Program-made: the position numbers and the translations under genes
Assembly: GCF_014385165.1 (NCBI RefSeq)
Contig: NZ_JACRTF010000001.1
Location: 124,001 to 188,000 of the forward strand
From: Jilunia laotingensis
Lineage (GTDB): Bacteria; Bacteroidota; Bacteroidia; Bacteroidales; Bacteroidaceae
Length of the DNA stretch: 64,000 nucleotides
Direction: 5' to 3'
Notes under the pieces: model-generated
What the model saw: the letters and a program-made list of their open reading frames with translations, nothing else
The model's database searches: none
Told to the model about the DNA's origin: nothing
Shown here: positions 8,674 through 17,236 of the stretch, in pieces
Layout of the letters: each line of letters opens with the position of its first letter
Position numbering within the stretch: the stretch's first letter is position 1

Positions 8674-11600
8674 TCAGAATTCGCATTTAACACTGAAGCC
8701 CCAGCTACGGGCAGTAGGCATACCATATACATCGATTCCCTGGTTATCGTTTCCGGTTGAAAGCACCAGATCAGGATCAAAGGGCGCTTGTTTAAAAATA
8801 AAAAACAGGTTACGACCAATGAATGATAATTGTATATCTTTAAACACTCCACTTTGATAGACCCAACGAGCTGGCAGACGATAAGTCAACGATAACTCAC
8901 GCACACGTACATTTGTAGCGTCATACATATAGTATTCCGTAACTCCCGCACGACCACCGACTATGCTTTTATAGAACTTCTTCACGTCCTTTATCTGGCG
9001 ACCTTCCAAGACGACAAATCCCCGGTCGCGTGCATCAGCCGTAATTTTGGAAACCCCATACATATCGATATCAGCTTGCGTCTGTGAAAGGACTTCGCCA
9101 CCATAGCGGCAATCCAACAAGAAATAAAGACTGAAACCTTTGTAAGTCAATGTATGATTCCATCCCAACATAAACACCGGATTCGCATTCCCTACTTTTA
9201 CCGTATTGCCATCTCCCTTGATCCGAGGCATTCCGGCATTATCCCCTTCTGACTCATAAATAATATTTCCAACCTCATCACGTACAAAAGCCTTTCCATA
9301 AATATCGCCAATGGAACCGCCTTTAACTAATTTCATGGCATAACTGGAAGAAAAGCTGGTAGGCCCATAGACAAATTCCTTCAATTCTTCATGCAGCTTA
9401 ATAATCTTATTTTTATTGGTAGAGAAATTCACCGTAGTTTTCCATATAAAGTCAGCTTTCACCACCGGAGCCGCATCCAATGCAACTTCCCAGCCTTCAT
9501 TCTGTATATCACCGGCATTGACATATCGATAAGCATATTTGTCACCCGACAAAGCTGGAAGTTTGAAAAACTGATTGCGCGTATTCGTCCGGTAATACGT
9601 CAGATTCACACCAATACGATTCTGAAAAAAGCGCCCTTCGGCACCGGCTTCACAAGAATAAGTCATTTCAGGCTTCATCTCCTCAAAAGGTGCAGCATCA
9701 TTAGCTTGTATTTCACCACCGGCCGTGACATGAGATACGGGGTTCGTGATAAATAAGGGAATATCATTACCTACTTTACTTAAAGTACCACGTACCTTTA
9801 GAAAAGACACCCATTCGGGCAAAGAGAGCAGCCTGCTCAAGACAATGGAAGTGCCAACTGAAGGATAAAAGAACCCTCTCTTTTCATGCCGGGTATATGC
9901 CAAAGTCGATGCCCAGTCATTGCGGGCAGTCAGATCGATATAAACACTCTCCTTATAACCCAATTGGGCTGTGGCAAAAAACGACTGCATTTGTCTATGA
10001 GCATCTATCTTCTGATCAATACTTGCCGAACCGTCCATAATGATATTTGCCAATGTAAAAACATTCGGATATTTCAATGAAGCAGTTTTAGAATCATACC
10101 GAGTAGAATTTGTAGTTTTATCATTAATACTGGCACCTATGGCAGCATTTAAAGAAAAGTCCTTCCACTTTTTTTCCACCATTGCCATCACATCTCCATA
10201 ATATAAGATCTCACCAAAATCCATTTCTATATAACGTCCGTTCAATCCAGCCAGAGCAGGAGCTGTAGATGCATAAAACTGTTGGCGCATCTTATCATTC
10301 AAGTTATCCATTGTCCCTCGCACTTGAATACTCAGCCAATGATTCACTTTGAAATTTGCGGATAAGGAGGCAATCACCCTTGTACGGGTTTCCTTACTTT
10401 GAATGCGATTTACAATCCAATAGGGATTCTGCTCGAAATCCTCGATTGAAGAATGCCAGTTTTGCACATTTAGCTTTCGGTCTTCATTATATGTTTCAAA
10501 ATGTTCTTTATAATAAGAAAGATTTTGACCGCGTGGAAAACGATAAAGCCCTACCAATGGATTCATATAGAATCCTCCCGAAACAGGTTTATTTTTTATA
10601 ACCTGACGCATCACATTGACACTTCCATCGAGTCTTAACCGTTTATCGAATATCTGGGAAGTTTCACGAAAATTCAAATTATGTTTGGACAGACGGTTTT
10701 TCTCTATAATCCCTTTCCCGGTAGTGTTGGCATAAGAAAAATAATTCTGTTGTTTCTCACTCCCATGACTCACTGAAAGAGAAGTAATTGAAGTAACCCC
10801 TGTACGGAAAAAATCTTTCAGGTTATCCTCTACCGGCATACTTTTACGTTCGCCCCAACTATCAACAACATCGCTGACTCCATAACGATTCTGCATCTTA
10901 TTCAAGGAAAACGCATTATCAAATGTCAGACTGGTAGAAAATGATATTTTATGTTGACCGGCAGAATCTCCCTTTTTGGTAGTAATCAAAATGACACCGT
11001 TAGCAGCCTGACTACCATATAAAGCGGCTGCCGGGGCGCCTTTCAGGATACTGATGCTCTCCACATCTTCAGGATTCAAATTAGAAATTCCATCTCCCCC
11101 GTCGTGATTACCGGCATTAGCCGTTCCTCCGATAGCGGAATAAGCCTGCTCGGAAGTAGAATTCAACATCGGTACGCCATCGATAACGTACAAAGGCTGA
11201 TTGTCACTTGCCACGGAACGAATGCCCCGGATGCTGACTTTGGCAGAAGCCCCGGGTCCCGAAGAATTTTTATTAATTTGCACACCGGCAGCCTTCCCTG
11301 TCAGTGCTGTAATCATATTCGGATCTTTAATCCGACTTAACTCCTCCCCTTTCACGCTAACCGCAGAGTAAGAAAGGGACGATTCTTTTTTTTCAATTCC
11401 TAATGCAGTGACAATCACATTATCAAGCATTATTTCATCTTCATTTAAAATGATTTCAAAATCATCCTGATCATTTACGGTTACATTCATTGTTTTATAT
11501 CCCACAAAAGACACTTGAAGAATAGCTCCTAAAGAAACGGATAATGAAAATTTTCCATCGACATCAGTAATCACTCCGTCAGTGGTTCCGGACACCTTGA

Positions 11601-11775
11601 CAGTAGCTCCGACAAGTGCTTCTCTTTTAGAATCGAGAACACGCCCTTTCACTAGCCTTTTTGAAGAAGATAAGCATTTACCGTATACCACATCCAAAGC
11701 CAAACAATCATCTATACCTAATGGGGTAAAAACAATTAAAAAAACATATATAAGTATTTTAGTAGCGTGTAACAT
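8674..11775 (-). CDS. SusC/RagA-like TonB-dependent outer-membrane transporter
   Basis: About 1033 residues. After a signal peptide comes a carboxypeptidase-D-like domain (VKGRVLDSKREALVGATVKV, about 40-120), then the plug domain with LYVIDGVPM and NGVILITTKKGD, then a long beta-barrel ending in an aromatic residue (VKCEF). It imports a ligand captured by the SusD partner using TonB energy. The frame is open from 11805, but a -7 box on the minus strand (TACATTTG, 11810-11803) would start transcription near 11796. The ATG at 11775, which begins a good signal peptide (MLHATKILIYVFLIVF), is therefore preferred. No N-terminal STN domain or sigma/anti-sigma pair is seen. Confidence 0.93.
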   Translation of the reverse strand: MLHATKILIYVFLIVFTPLGIDDCLALDVVYGKCLSSSKRLVKGRVLDSKREALVGATVKVSGTTDGVITDVDGKFSLSVSLGAILQVSFVGYKTMNVTVNDQDDFEIILNEDEIMLDNVIVTALGIEKKESSLSYSAVSVKGEELSRIKDPNMITALTGKAAGVQINKNSSGPGASAKVSIRGIRSVASDNQPLYVIDGVPMLNSTSEQAYSAIGGTANAGNHDGGDGISNLNPEDVESISILKGAPAAALYGSQAANGVILITTKKGDSAGQHKISFSTSLTFDNAFSLNKMQNRYGVSDVVDSWGERKSMPVEDNLKDFFRTGVTSITSLSVSHGSEKQQNYFSYANTTGKGIIEKNRLSKHNLNFRETSQIFDKRLRLDGSVNVMRQVIKNKPVSGGFYMNPLVGLYRFPRGQNLSYYKEHFETYNEDRKLNVQNWHSSIEDFEQNPYWIVNRIQSKETRTRVIASLSANFKVNHWLSIQVRGTMDNLNDKMRQQFYASTAPALAGLNGRYIEMDFGEILYYGDVMAMVEKKWKDFSLNAAIGASINDKTTNSTRYDSKTASLKYPNVFTLANIIMDGSASIDQKIDAHRQMQSFFATAQLGYKESVYIDLTARNDWASTLAYTRHEKRGFFYPSVGTSIVLSRLLSLPEWVSFLKVRGTLSKVGNDIPLFITNPVSHVTAGGEIQANDAAPFEEMKPEMTYSCEAGAEGRFFQNRIGVNLTYYRTNTRNQFFKLPALSGDKYAYRYVNAGDIQNEGWEVALDAAPVVKADFIWKTTVNFSTNKNKIIKLHEELKEFVYGPTSFSSSYAMKLVKGGSIGDIYGKAFVRDEVGNIIYESEGDNAGMPRIKGDGNTVKVGNANPVFMLGWNHTLTYKGFSLYFLLDCRYGGEVLSQTQADIDMYGVSKITADARDRGFVVLEGRQIKDVKKFYKSIVGGRAGVTEYYMYDATNVRVRELSLTYRLPARWVYQSGVFKDIQLSFIGRNLFFIFKQAPFDPDLVLSTGNDNQGIDVYGMPTARSWGFSVKCEF

Positions 11776-11802
11776 GGTCTGTTTTATTTGGTTATGTGTG
11801 GA

Positions 11803-11810
11803 CAAATGTA
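11803..11810 (-). promoter_or_regulatory. -7 promoter box of the susC/susD-like operon
   Basis: Reads TACATTTG on the minus strand, matching the Bacteroides TAnnTTTG consensus. It supports the inner ATG at 11775 as the susC start, leaving a leader of about 20 bases. No convincing TTTG -33 element is seen. Confidence 0.5.
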
Positions 11811-11938
11811 ATGAAAAAAAAGATATACCCGACGTTTAAATCGCGTTTTAAAAAAAAGGATACTTAAAAAATTATATTCCCGCTTTTTTTAACAAAGTCG
11901 TAGCAATCACTTAATTTTTATCTTTTAAATAAAATGAT

Positions 11939-11946
11939 TATCTTTG
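11939..11946 (+). promoter_or_regulatory. -7 promoter box upstream of the glycosylase-like gene
   Basis: TATCTTTG matches the TAnnTTTG consensus and lies 21 bases before the ATG at 11968. The -33 region holds only a T-rich stretch. Confidence 0.5.
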
Positions 11947-11967
11947 ACCTAAAGTTATTGAGAAATT

Positions 11968-12549
11968 ATGGACATAGAAATAGAGAATCACCCTTTAGAG
12001 CCCTTTCTTCCTTCGAACGCACGCTTACTGATGTTGGGTAGTTTCCCACCACAAAAGAAGAGATGGTCAATGGATTTCTACTACCCGAACTTGAACAATG
12101 ATATGTGGCGAATCGTTGGATTATTGTTCTTTGAAAACAAAGACTATTTTCTGAACGAATCTAAAAAAGCCTTCTGTCGGGAAAGAATTATAGATTTCTT
12201 GAATGAAAAAGGAATTGCACTGTTTGACACAGCTTCCGCCATACGACGTTTGCAAGACAATGCTTCCGACAAATATCTGGAAGTGGTTCAACCAACGGAT
12301 GTACATGCTTTACTACAGACTCTCCCGGAATGTAAAGCAATTGTTACTACGGGACAGAAAGCAACCGACACTCTTCGTCTGCAATTCAATGTAGAGGAAC
12401 CCAAAGTAGGCGATTTCTCCGAATTTGTTTTTGAGAACCGCCCGATGAGATTGTATCGTATGCCTTCTTCTTCTCGTGCCTACCCGTTAGCACTTGACAA
12501 GAAAGCAGCAGCATACCGTATCATGTATCAGGATTTACAAATGCTATAA
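11968..12549 (+). CDS. Uracil-DNA glycosylase-family protein (Mug/TDG or deoxyinosine glycosylase-like)
   Basis: A 193-residue cytoplasmic protein. LLMLGSFPP followed by FYYPNLNNDMWRIVG (about 20-52) fits the active-site region of the uracil-DNA glycosylase superfamily, in particular the Mug/TDG-like branch (usual form GSxP...YYxxxxNxFW). The C-terminal half has IVTTGQKA and YRMPSSSRAYPLAL, comparable to the DNA-intercalation/His region of that family (usually lPSTSPA). These enzymes remove deaminated bases from DNA. The exact base specificity is not readable. It stands next to an ArsC-like gene (17-base gap), probably co-transcribed. Confidence 0.8.
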   Translation: MDIEIENHPLEPFLPSNARLLMLGSFPPQKKRWSMDFYYPNLNNDMWRIVGLLFFENKDYFLNESKKAFCRERIIDFLNEKGIALFDTASAIRRLQDNASDKYLEVVQPTDVHALLQTLPECKAIVTTGQKATDTLRLQFNVEEPKVGDFSEFVFENRPMRLYRMPSSSRAYPLALDKKAAAYRIMYQDLQML

Positions 12550-12566
12550 TTAAATTAAAATAATAT

Positions 12567-12920
12567 ATGAAACCAGTATTTTTACAGTATCCCGCCTGTA
12601 GTACTTGCCAAAAGGCAAAGAAATGGCTGACAGAAAATAAAATAGAGTTTACCAACCGCTTGATCGTGGAGGATAATCCAACGGTTGAAGAGTTAAAAGC
12701 ATGGATTCCCCGTAGCGGCTTGCCTGTGAAAAAGTTTTTCAATACAAGCGGCATGGTATATAAAGAATTGAATCTCAAAGATAAACTTCCCGGAATGAGT
12801 GAAGATGAACAGATCGAGTTATTAGCGACCAACGGCAAACTGGTGAAACGTCCGTTAGTAGTAACCGATTCTTTTGTGCTGGTAGGATTCAAACCGGAAG
12901 AGTGGGAAAAACTAAAATAA
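12567..12920 (+). CDS. ArsC/Spx/MgsR-family thioredoxin-fold protein
   Basis: 117 residues, the full length of the family. It has the redox motif CSTCQKAKKW at 11-20 (C11 and C14), then a thioredoxin-like fold with the late RPLVV segment seen in ArsC/YffB/Spx proteins. Family members are arsenate reductases, glutathione-dependent reductases or RNA-polymerase-binding stress regulators; there is no arsenic resistance gene nearby, so an arsenate function is not supported. It follows the glycosylase-like gene after 17 bases. Confidence 0.85.
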   Translation: MKPVFLQYPACSTCQKAKKWLTENKIEFTNRLIVEDNPTVEELKAWIPRSGLPVKKFFNTSGMVYKELNLKDKLPGMSEDEQIELLATNGKLVKRPLVVTDSFVLVGFKPEEWEKLK

Positions 12921-12942
12921 TTGAAACTTATTAATGGAAGCG

Positions 12943-12973
12943 TTTGCAAATTCGGAAGATTATTCTACCTTTG
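12943..12973 (+). promoter_or_regulatory. Promoter of tRNA-Trp
   Basis: TTTG (12943-12946), 19 bases, then TACCTTTG (12966-12973): an exact match to the Bacteroides primary-sigma consensus. Transcription would begin a few bases before the tRNA at 12985. Confidence 0.8.
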
Positions 12974-12984
12974 CAGCCGCAAAC

Positions 12985-13057
12985 ACGGGAGTAGCTCAGT
13001 TGGTAGAGCACTGGTCTCCAAAACCAGGTGTCGGGAGTTCGAGCCTCTCCTCCCGTG
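12985..13057 (+). tRNA. tRNA-Trp (anticodon CCA)
   Basis: A complete 73-base cloverleaf. The acceptor stem pairs ACGGGAG (12985-12991) with CTCCCGT (13050-13056) and the discriminator is G. The anticodon stem CTGGT/ACCAG encloses the loop CTCCAAA with anticodon CCA at 13018-13020. The T-loop is TTCGAGC. The 3' CCA is not encoded (GCAAG follows), which is usual in Bacteroidota. Confidence 0.97.
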
Positions 13058-13066
13058 CAAGGATAG

Positions 13067-13105
13067 ATAGCTATAAGTTAACAACTTATGGCTATTTTCT
13101 GTTTT
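13067..13105 (+). terminator. Terminator of tRNA-Trp
   Basis: A 13-base stem (13067-13079 with 13083-13095, one G-U pair) with a tiny loop, followed by a T-rich run. It begins ten bases after the tRNA 3' end. Confidence 0.7.
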
Positions 13106-13186
13106 TAGGTCGGACAAATATCGGACATAAATTTTCTGAGTATCAAACCATGCTACGTTTTAAAAATGTGAAAAACGTAGAAAAAA

Positions 13187-13384
13187 ATGTGCATAACAAA
13201 ACGAAAAAGCGAATCAATCAGTGATATAATCACATACACGTTGCCCAAACTTCATACTGGCAAAAACTGGTATATAGATTTTAAATCATACGATCCTCTG
13301 GAGCAAAAAATGAAGCGGAAAAAGTACATGCTTGATAGCATAATCAAAATAACAGAATACATTTATCACCAATACCGAAAATAA
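13187..13384 (+). pseudogene. Remnant of a tyrosine integrase (N-terminal arm-binding part)
   Basis: A 65-codon open frame whose middle (YTLPKLHTGKNWYIDFKSYD, then KMKRKKYMLD) closely resembles the N-terminal arm-type DNA-binding region of Bacteroides tyrosine site-specific integrases. The frame stops soon after, and no core-binding or catalytic domain (R..HxxR..Y) follows. It lies 130 bases behind tRNA-Trp, the classic position of an integrase whose element inserted at the tRNA 3' end. I read it as the degraded scar of a lost or decayed integrative element. Confidence 0.7.
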
Positions 13385-13485
13385 ATTGTTGTAAAGCGAC
13401 TTAATGATATTCTCTCAAAATAAAGCCAATACCACATAAAAAGCTTTCCTTTTTCTTCTTTAAATTCATTTTTATCGCATATTTG

Positions 13486-13641
13486 CATTGTCGAACATCT
13501 TAAACTACATGGTAGGGAAACCTGCCAAAGCTTCATGGCGGTCATTCATATGTCCGTTCATGGCATTCCTATATGGCGGTTCCGTACCCCCATAGGGAGT
13601 GTTAATGTACCCCTAATACCATGTAGTGGTGTTCGACAATG
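13486..13641. repeat. Imperfect inverted-repeat element, about 156 bp
   Basis: The outer 12 bases CATTGTCGAACA (13486-13497) and the next block ACTACATGGTA (13504-13514) both recur as reverse complements at 13630-13641 and 13617-13627. The spacers between the two blocks differ (6 against 2 bases). Between the arms are about 100 bases with internal repeats of ATGGCGGT and no gene. It could be a miniature inverted-repeat element, an old invertible segment, or a structured leader RNA for the gene at 13719. No target-site duplication is visible. Confidence 0.6.
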
Positions 13642-13718
13642 GGACAGGCGGGATCGCTTTTTCATCATCTCACTTCTCCCATAAGTCAATTTATTCATCT
13701 TTAAAAACTTTCAGATTT

Positions 13719-14165
13719 ATGGAAAACAACACCCAATCAACCGTTGATTCTCGGTTCGTCAAAGAATTGCAGTATTTTGTACACATCAGCTTTACCTCGG
13801 AAGAAGAAATGAAAGCTTTCTATTTGCAGATGTCCAAAATCGTAAATCCTCAACTACAATATGTAGAATTGGATGAGTCTATAAAATTAAAGAACTTATT
13901 CCGCAAATTAAGGCAGTATATCAATTGTCTGCAGTTTATAGGAGACCATGAATGGAATGCAGGAATAGCTGAGATACAAAACGCCAGCGGAGTTTATATG
14001 CTACAAAACAATGTGGAGCTTAAGAAACGACTTAAAAATAATGAAGCCATAGGAATGCATCTCCAATTCATGACTCAATTGGCAGGCAATATCCATCTGA
14101 TTAAGCAAATACAAGGAATCATAAATTACCACAGAGGTAATGTGGAATATTTATTAAAAAAATAA
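13719..14165 (+). CDS. Unknown 148-residue protein beside the tRNA scar
   Basis: Not recognised. The frame is open upstream to 13626, but that part overlaps the right arm of the inverted-repeat element, so the ATG at 13719 (MENNTQSTVD) is preferred. The protein looks soluble and helical, with no signal peptide or membrane span; phrases such as KLRQYINCLQFIGDHEWNAG and KQIQGIINYHRGNVEYL carry no motif I can name. It lies between the integrase remnant and a stem-loop (14184-14241), so it may be cargo left from the same integrated element; that is inference from position. Confidence 0.55.
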   Translation: MENNTQSTVDSRFVKELQYFVHISFTSEEEMKAFYLQMSKIVNPQLQYVELDESIKLKNLFRKLRQYINCLQFIGDHEWNAGIAEIQNASGVYMLQNNVELKKRLKNNEAIGMHLQFMTQLAGNIHLIKQIQGIINYHRGNVEYLLKK

Positions 14166-14183
14166 ATGACTTTTCGTCCTGCA

Positions 14184-14241
14184 GCTGTGCCAAAAGGAAG
14201 AGCTTGTAGTTAAAAGAATCAACAGCAACTTTTTGGCACAT
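14184..14241. terminator. Inverted repeat between convergent genes
   Basis: TGTGCCAAAA near 14185 pairs with TTTTGGCACA ending near 14241. The loop is about 35 bases. It lies between the unknown gene (plus) and pyridoxamine kinase (minus), so a two-way transcription stop is the simplest reading; the long loop makes this uncertain. Confidence 0.4.
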
Positions 14242-14312
14242 CTCATGCATCTTGCAACGTAGATTCACATCTATTGGAAAAACATTCACTACTCGTGAAT
14301 GACATTAAGCAA

Positions 14313-15185
14313 TCAGATTAGTTCATAACTACTACTCTGAATCGGCATATCGAGATTATGCAATACCTTTTCCAGCAAGATACCCTCTCGGTTATCATAT
14401 TCATAACCAAAAGTAGCACGAATACCCTGCAAAATGAATTGAGTGGCACGATCAAGCGCAATCGGTAAACTATCTCCTTGCAATAAAGCACCGGTAATAA
14501 CGCTTGTAAAAGTATCGCCTGTTCCGGGATAGTGCGCAGGCAAATAAGGGCAAGTTATTTTCCAATATCGGTTTCCGGTACGATTATAGGCATAAACGGA
14601 AGTCTTATGGATATCATTCAGCACCGGTACACTCGTTATGATGACAACTTCGGGACCTTTGTCAGAAAGATCACGAAGATAAGTTTTCAGTTCTTCATCC
14701 GTATTCTGTACTTTATAAGGCAAGTCAAGCAGATAAAATAGTTCGGTGAGATTGGGAGTTATCACATCAGCTTTCGTTATCAATTGACGCATCTCCTTTA
14801 CCATCGAATCATGGAAATTGGAATAAAGTTTCCCATTATCCCCCAAAACCGGATCGACCACCACCAAATTCTCTGACTGACGGAAATCATCAATAAAATC
14901 TGAAACAATCTGTATCTGCTCCGGAGAGCCCAAATAACCGGTATAAAAAGCATCAAACTGAACTCCCAACTGTTTCCATTCGGAAATGATCTTCGGCATC
15001 TCCTCCGTCAAGTCAAGGAAAGAAAAATGCGGATATTGAGTATGACTTGAAAGCACAGCAGTCGGCAACGGACAAACTTGAAAACCCATTGAAGATAGAA
15101 TTGGAATCACAACAGTAAGCGACACTCTTCCTACTCCGGAAAGATCGTGAACAGCAACTACTTTTTTGACTTTATTTGCGTACAT
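14313..15185 (-). CDS. Pyridoxamine/pyridoxal kinase (ribokinase family)
   Basis: A 290-residue kinase that phosphorylates B6 vitamers to the cofactor form. N-terminal VVAVHDLSGVGRVSLTV, then VVVDPVLGDNGKLY, ITPNLTELFYLL and the C-terminal PGTGDTFTSVITGALL, whose aspartate is the catalytic base of the family. Length and motif order fit PdxK/PdxY-type enzymes; Bacteroides genomes usually name it pyridoxamine kinase. It is probably a single-gene unit, 90 bases downstream of lutC on the same strand. Confidence 0.88.
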   Translation of the reverse strand: MYANKVKKVVAVHDLSGVGRVSLTVVIPILSSMGFQVCPLPTAVLSSHTQYPHFSFLDLTEEMPKIISEWKQLGVQFDAFYTGYLGSPEQIQIVSDFIDDFRQSENLVVVDPVLGDNGKLYSNFHDSMVKEMRQLITKADVITPNLTELFYLLDLPYKVQNTDEELKTYLRDLSDKGPEVVIITSVPVLNDIHKTSVYAYNRTGNRYWKITCPYLPAHYPGTGDTFTSVITGALLQGDSLPIALDRATQFILQGIRATFGYEYDNREGILLEKVLHNLDMPIQSSSYELI

Positions 15186-15275
15186 AGCAGGTTAGTGATA
15201 AGCAATTAGTGACAAATGATTGATAAGCATGAAACAAAAAGTTCATATGAATATGATATTTACCTAAAAGGACAT

Positions 15276-15854
15276 TCAGGTCAATATCACCAATACATCT
15301 TTCGCTCCATGCGCTCCCATGACCAGAGCCTGTTCAATATCGGCAGTCTTGGAAGGGCCGGAAATAAATGTACCGAATTCATATTTTTCATTCTTTATTT
15401 GCTCATAAGCCTGATGCATATTGCTTACCAACCGATTCCGGTCGAGGATAATCACTAATTTTTCGGCAATGAAATAAAGGGCTTTGTATTTGACGTTTTG
15501 CGGAATCCAAACAGCAGCATTCTCAGCCACTCCAAACGAACCTGCCACAACAGCCACTTCCGTTCCGTCCAGTTCTTGGGCATTATCCAATACATCAGGA
15601 TCAAAAGTGGCACAATCTATCCCATCCATATCCGAAGCAATACGGGTAGCTTCAGGGTAATTGCGACGGATAACGTCATTTACATCTCCGTTTTTGGCCA
15701 AAATAAACGCCTCACCTCCTACAGTACGGGTCATTTCACAAAACTTGGCTACTACATCAGGATAAGTAGTCGTATTTATTTCCCATTCGGGATATTCAAA
15801 ACGCTTCTGCGTATTTTTACGGATGCTAGCTAGGATCTCTTCTCTGCTACTCAT
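15276..15854 (-). CDS. lutC: LutC/YkgG-type LUD-domain protein of lactate oxidation
   Basis: A 192-residue LUD-domain protein, the third gene of a lutA-lutB-lutC set. In the family the LutABC complex oxidises L-lactate to pyruvate. Seen: AVVAGSFGVAENAAVW and GPSKTADIEQALVMGAHGAKD, the C-terminal signature region of LUD proteins. Its start overlaps the lutB stop by four bases (ATGA, 15851-15854), so translation is coupled. Confidence 0.9.
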   Translation of the reverse strand: MSSREEILASIRKNTQKRFEYPEWEINTTTYPDVVAKFCEMTRTVGGEAFILAKNGDVNDVIRRNYPEATRIASDMDGIDCATFDPDVLDNAQELDGTEVAVVAGSFGVAENAAVWIPQNVKYKALYFIAEKLVIILDRNRLVSNMHQAYEQIKNEKYEFGTFISGPSKTADIEQALVMGAHGAKDVLVILT

Positions 15855-17236
15855 TTCGTTTCCTCCTTTTCTTTTACTTTATTCTTTTTCCACATCTCAT
15901 TGAATGATTCACTGGCAAACTTTGGCAATTCGCGTCCCTTCCCCCATGCATCCAGATCATTGTACTTGATGAACCGCGGTAAATGGTTGACCACCGGAGC
16001 CGCCCATAAAGCTGCATTAAACAAAGTCGGGTTATCCATAAGTACCTTCATTCCACCGGAAATGAATTTCTTCATGGAATCGGCCTTACCTATACCATTT
16101 AATATCTGACGCCATTTATAAATCTGTTCGGCCAAGTCCACCTTTACAGGACAGACATCGGAACAAGACATACACAATGAACATGCAGAAAGATTGTCAT
16201 AATACATCTCCGGATCATGCGCCATTCCAAGATTAATGCCAATCGGCCCGGGAATGAAATACGTATATGAATATCCTCCGCTACGACGGTATACCGGACA
16301 AGTATTCATGCAAGCACCGCAACGGATACAATTCAATGTTTTGATATGATCCGGTTTGGAAAGAATGGCACTCCGTCCGTTGTCAACAATAATGATATGA
16401 TACTCGCCTCCCTCACGAGGTTTGCGATAATGAGATGTATAAGTGGTTATAGGCTGCCCGGTTGCCGAGCGTGCTAACAAGCGGGTAAATACGCCCAGTG
16501 AAACCATGTCGGGAACAATTTTCTCCAGACCAAAAGCGGCTATATTCAATGTCGGGCAAGAAGTTCCCATATCGGCATTTCCTTCATTGGTACAAACAAC
16601 GATATCTCCTGTAGAAGCTACGGCAAAGTTAGCTCCCGTCATGGCAGCCTGCGCATTCAAGAATATATTCCGTAGATTTTTACGGGCTGCATGCGTCAGA
16701 TACGTCGGATCGAAGTTTCCTTTTTCCGTCCCCATCTCCTTCTCGAATAACTTACCGACCTCTTCACGTTTAATGTGAATGGCAGGTAGCACGATGTGGC
16801 TCGGTGGAAGATTCATCAATTGAAGGATGCGTTCTCCAAGATCGGACTCAACAACATCGATGCCTCTTTCAATGAGAAACGGATTGAGTTCGCACTCTTC
16901 GGCAAGCATGGATTTGCTTTTCACAAAACGCTTCACACCGTGACTATTCAAAATATCATAAACGATCGTACGATATTCTTCAGCATCTTTCGCCCAATGA
17001 ACAATTGCACCATTAGCGGTCGCATTTTTTTCAAACTCCGTCAACAACTCATCCAAATGACTGTTGGAGTACAACTTAAGCTCACAGGCTTTTTCACGCA
17101 ACTCCTCCCATTCCGGAACTTCCTTGCTCATCTTGTCTCTCTTGGCACGAACCAACCAAAGGGTTTCATTGTGCCACTCTTCCATAACCGGGTTCTCTAA
17201 GAACTTCTCTGCGGCTTTTGCATGCTTGGTACTCAT
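15851..17236 (-). CDS. lutB: LutB/YkgF-type iron-sulfur protein of lactate oxidation
   Basis: 461 residues: a LUD domain in the first two thirds and two ferredoxin-type 4Fe-4S motifs, CIRCGACMNTCPVYR and CSLCMSCSDVCPVKV, in the last third. It passes electrons in the LutABC L-lactate oxidation complex. The start overlaps lutA and the stop overlaps lutC by ATGA, so the three genes form a tightly coupled operon. Confidence 0.93.
   Translation of the reverse strand: MSTKHAKAAEKFLENPVMEEWHNETLWLVRAKRDKMSKEVPEWEELREKACELKLYSNSHLDELLTEFEKNATANGAIVHWAKDAEEYRTIVYDILNSHGVKRFVKSKSMLAEECELNPFLIERGIDVVESDLGERILQLMNLPPSHIVLPAIHIKREEVGKLFEKEMGTEKGNFDPTYLTHAARKNLRNIFLNAQAAMTGANFAVASTGDIVVCTNEGNADMGTSCPTLNIAAFGLEKIVPDMVSLGVFTRLLARSATGQPITTYTSHYRKPREGGEYHIIIVDNGRSAILSKPDHIKTLNCIRCGACMNTCPVYRRSGGYSYTYFIPGPIGINLGMAHDPEMYYDNLSACSLCMSCSDVCPVKVDLAEQIYKWRQILNGIGKADSMKKFISGGMKVLMDNPTLFNAALWAAPVVNHLPRFIKYNDLDAWGKGRELPKFASESFNEMWKKNKVKEKEETK

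Noticed and set aside
12567..12920. Arsenate resistance gene
   Set aside because: The fold is ArsC-like but there are no other ars genes and the family includes Spx/YffB proteins with other roles.
13486..13641. Insertion sequence
   Set aside because: Too short, no transposase frame and no visible target duplication; kept only as an inverted-repeat element.
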